Positions 62,624-64,000 of a stretch of DNA of 64,000 nt are shown here, in pieces. Positions within the stretch are counted from its first letter, which is position 1; each line of letters begins with the position of its first letter. Where the stretch lies: the NCBI GenBank assembly GCA_964006375.1, contig OZ023267.1, forward strand, positions 23,867,739-23,931,738, given 5' to 3'. A program made the position numbers and the translations under genes. This DNA is from Tillus elongatus (lineage: Eukaryota > Arthropoda > Insecta > Coleoptera > Cleridae). The notes beneath the pieces were generated by a model. It worked only from the letters and a program-made list of their open reading frames with translations. It searched no databases and was not told where the DNA came from.

Positions 62624-62937
62624 ATTCGTGTTTGAGCTTGTCTAGAATACAGCCGTTAGAAGTATGACATCATCCACAAACCTGTTCCACAAACCTGTTT
62701 GAGTTTTGTCTGTACGGTTGTTATCTAGTGTAATTTCCGTTGAATGACATCACCCCATTATTTGTGTTTGAACTTGTCTGTGTATCTGTTTAATATACGC
62801 AAGAGAGAGGCCCGCTTAGGGTAAATAACGTGTCAGTTGATGACTTTGGTGAATGTTATCTTGTGTTATATCTGTTCAATCACCCCCATTACTCGTGTTT
62901 GAGCTTGTCTAGTACAAACCGAAAGGATGACATCATC
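62624..62937 (+). promoter_or_regulatory. Thrice-repeated motif upstream of the KilA-N gene
   Basis: CGTGTTTGAGCTTGTCTAG occurs at 62626 and 62894, with a variant (TGTGTTTGAACTTGTCTG) at 62763. Each is accompanied by an ATGACATCA element (62664-62673, 62744-62752, and the palindrome GATGACATCATC at 62926-62937). It may be a tandemly duplicated promoter or part of an unknown repeat. Confidence 0.4.
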
Positions 62938-63050
62938 CATGTAAATTGTTCACTACACACTGTTAAACTCATTCAAAATTTAGTTATCGTAGAGGTAAGA
63001 CGTGCTTCAGTTAACTCTAACGTATCCAAGTGCTCAGTAGTGTGTTTAAA

Positions 63051-63989
63051 ATGGCTACATTAAATGATGTGTGCTACCAGCAAATTAAAGACAACTTCTG
63101 GTATGGTTTATTTGCAGACTTTCAATTAATTATTGATAAAAACACTGGTTATTTTAATGCGACTAAGCTGTGTAAAGATGGTGAGAAAAGATTCAGACAT
63201 TGGTTGGAAAATAAGAAAACTAAAGAGTTGATTACCTATTACAACGGTCAGGCGAAGAAACATTTAGGTAGCCAGAATACCGATTACCTTAATATTTCAA
63301 CCGAAGATGTCCACTTAGAGTCACATCTAGGGGGCCGGAATTCCGGCCCCCTAGATGTGCTGGAAGCAACATCTCAACTAACACCTACAACCGCTACATA
63401 CTTGGTGGACTTTGGTGGAACACAGACTGAAAACAACTTGATATCTGGTACATATGTCTGTAAAGATTTGATATTAAATTTGGCTTGTTGGATATCCAAT
63501 AGTTTCTATGAAAAGTGCAACCAAATTATTTTTGATTTTTTCGTAAGTGAATTTAATCAAAAATACAAGGATAACCTCAAAGAAATTGAAGTGAAATTAA
63601 TGGAGATAGATGATGAAGTGCAGCGTATGCGAGAAACAAATGCTAAAATCACAGAACATTTAGAAGATATATCTCCAAAACCAAGCAACCCTGGAAAACT
63701 TTGTGTTTTTGGTTTGCTTTCAAGAAATGAGAAGGATACTACCTATCCATATCATGCTGTAAGGACTCAGAAGAAAAGTTTTAAAAGAGCTGTCAAGAAC
63801 TTTAAAAATAAACACCCTGATTCCGAAGTAGTTTTAAACATGTTGTATGATCCAAATTCTGTAAATCTCTTTAACAGAATAAAGACCGAAGTCGAATACC
63901 TCAAGGCGAAGAGAAACGATCTACAGATAGCAGATGTACCTCAGGAGAAGTTTATTCAGGATATTATTGATTTACGATATAAATTGTAA
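63051..63989 (+). CDS. KilA-N / DUF3627-type protein, endogenous large-DNA-virus-like gene
   Basis: 312 codons from the ATG at 63051 (TTTAAAATGG, strong context) to TAA; no introns, no stops. KilA-N domain in two blocks: residues 15-66 (NFWYGLFADF, then GYFNATKLC) and 130-165 (ISGTYVCKDLILNLACWIS). A coiled coil follows (about 170-207). Residues 216-292 resemble DUF3627 (KLCVFGLLSRNE, FKNKHPDSEVVLNMLYDPNS, NLFNRIK). This domain pair is known from large DNA viruses of insects (iridovirus, ascovirus and entomopoxvirus relatives). KilA-N is thought to bind nucleic acid; the exact role is unknown. A 60-residue insertion-like linker between the two KilA-N blocks contains the 38-bp palindrome. Horizontal transfer from a virus is inferred; flanks are not viral. 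Confidence 0.8.
   Translation: MATLNDVCYQQIKDNFWYGLFADFQLIIDKNTGYFNATKLCKDGEKRFRHWLENKKTKELITYYNGQAKKHLGSQNTDYLNISTEDVHLESHLGGRNSGPLDVLEATSQLTPTTATYLVDFGGTQTENNLISGTYVCKDLILNLACWISNSFYEKCNQIIFDFFVSEFNQKYKDNLKEIEVKLMEIDDEVQRMRETNAKITEHLEDISPKPSNPGKLCVFGLLSRNEKDTTYPYHAVRTQKKSFKRAVKNFKNKHPDSEVVLNMLYDPNSVNLFNRIKTEVEYLKAKRNDLQIADVPQEKFIQDIIDLRYKL
63322..63359. repeat. Perfect 38-bp palindrome within the KilA-N frame
   Basis: Nineteen bases starting CACATCTAGGGGGCC are followed immediately by their exact reverse complement, centred on CCGGAATTCCGG. It lies in frame (residues about 91-103 of the 312-residue protein). Confidence 0.95.
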
Positions 63990-64000
63990 TTGTTCACTTA

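Overview
This is a gene-poor, AT-rich stretch of an arthropod genome, most likely an insect (beetle-like repeat content is only a weak guess). The evidence is mariner/IS630 transposases, Jockey/CR1/I-type LINEs with RNase H, Penelope-like endonuclease remains, tRNA-derived SINEs, a spliced 59-bp intron inside a transposase, and an almost complete lack of ordinary host genes. Nothing bacterial, no rRNA genes and no CRISPR were seen. Almost every open frame belongs to a mobile element or to (TA)n noise.

Layout. 0-4.4 kb: mariner remnant, then a hairpin-ended repeat family (here called HF; its tip carries ACGCAGCAAGTGCGT) arranged as a 2-kb inverted repeat. 4.4-7.1 kb: two LINE copies on the minus strand. 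8.0-13.7 kb: two DD41D-type IS630/Tc1-mariner elements (A and B) back to back on either side of one (TA)n tract. 13.7-15.6 kb: a dead transposase split by a LINE with a clean target duplication. 16-18.5 kb: LTR-like repeat and SINE. 19-20.7 kb: element C inside an HF copy. 22-29 kb: LINE and Penelope-like debris. 29.8-32.5 kb: element E with an intact 355-aa transposase. 33-42.7 kb: HF, Penelope-like, LINE and transposase remains. 45-47 kb: fold-back element and a full SINE. 47.7-50.6 kb: a pogo/Tigger-type element. 51-55 kb: a Jockey LINE holding two later LINE insertions. 55.2-58.3 kb: an HF copy whose (TA)n core holds element D with an intact 364-aa transposase. 59-62 kb: Penelope-like inverted repeat, transposase debris, a very GC-rich minisatellite with three TGACGTCA sites, and a tRNA-like sequence. 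63-64 kb: an intact KilA-N plus DUF3627-type gene of large-DNA-virus ancestry.

The most unusual signals are: (1) elements A, B and E share an ACTTCCGGT-N3-ACCGGAAGT palindrome exactly 127 bp inside the tip at five of six ends (115 bp at the sixth), and a second tip-like motif about 413-425 bp in, although the rest of the sequence has diverged; (2) different transposons sit in the (TA)n cores of HF repeats, which look like serial landing pads; (3) hammerhead-like motifs recur in Penelope-type inverted repeats; (4) the virus-type KilA-N gene carries a perfect 38-bp palindrome inside its reading frame; (5) LINE tails of only 55-65 bp are inserted with target duplications.

All coordinates and motif offsets were read by eye. 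Family names rest on recalled protein motifs, not on database searches.
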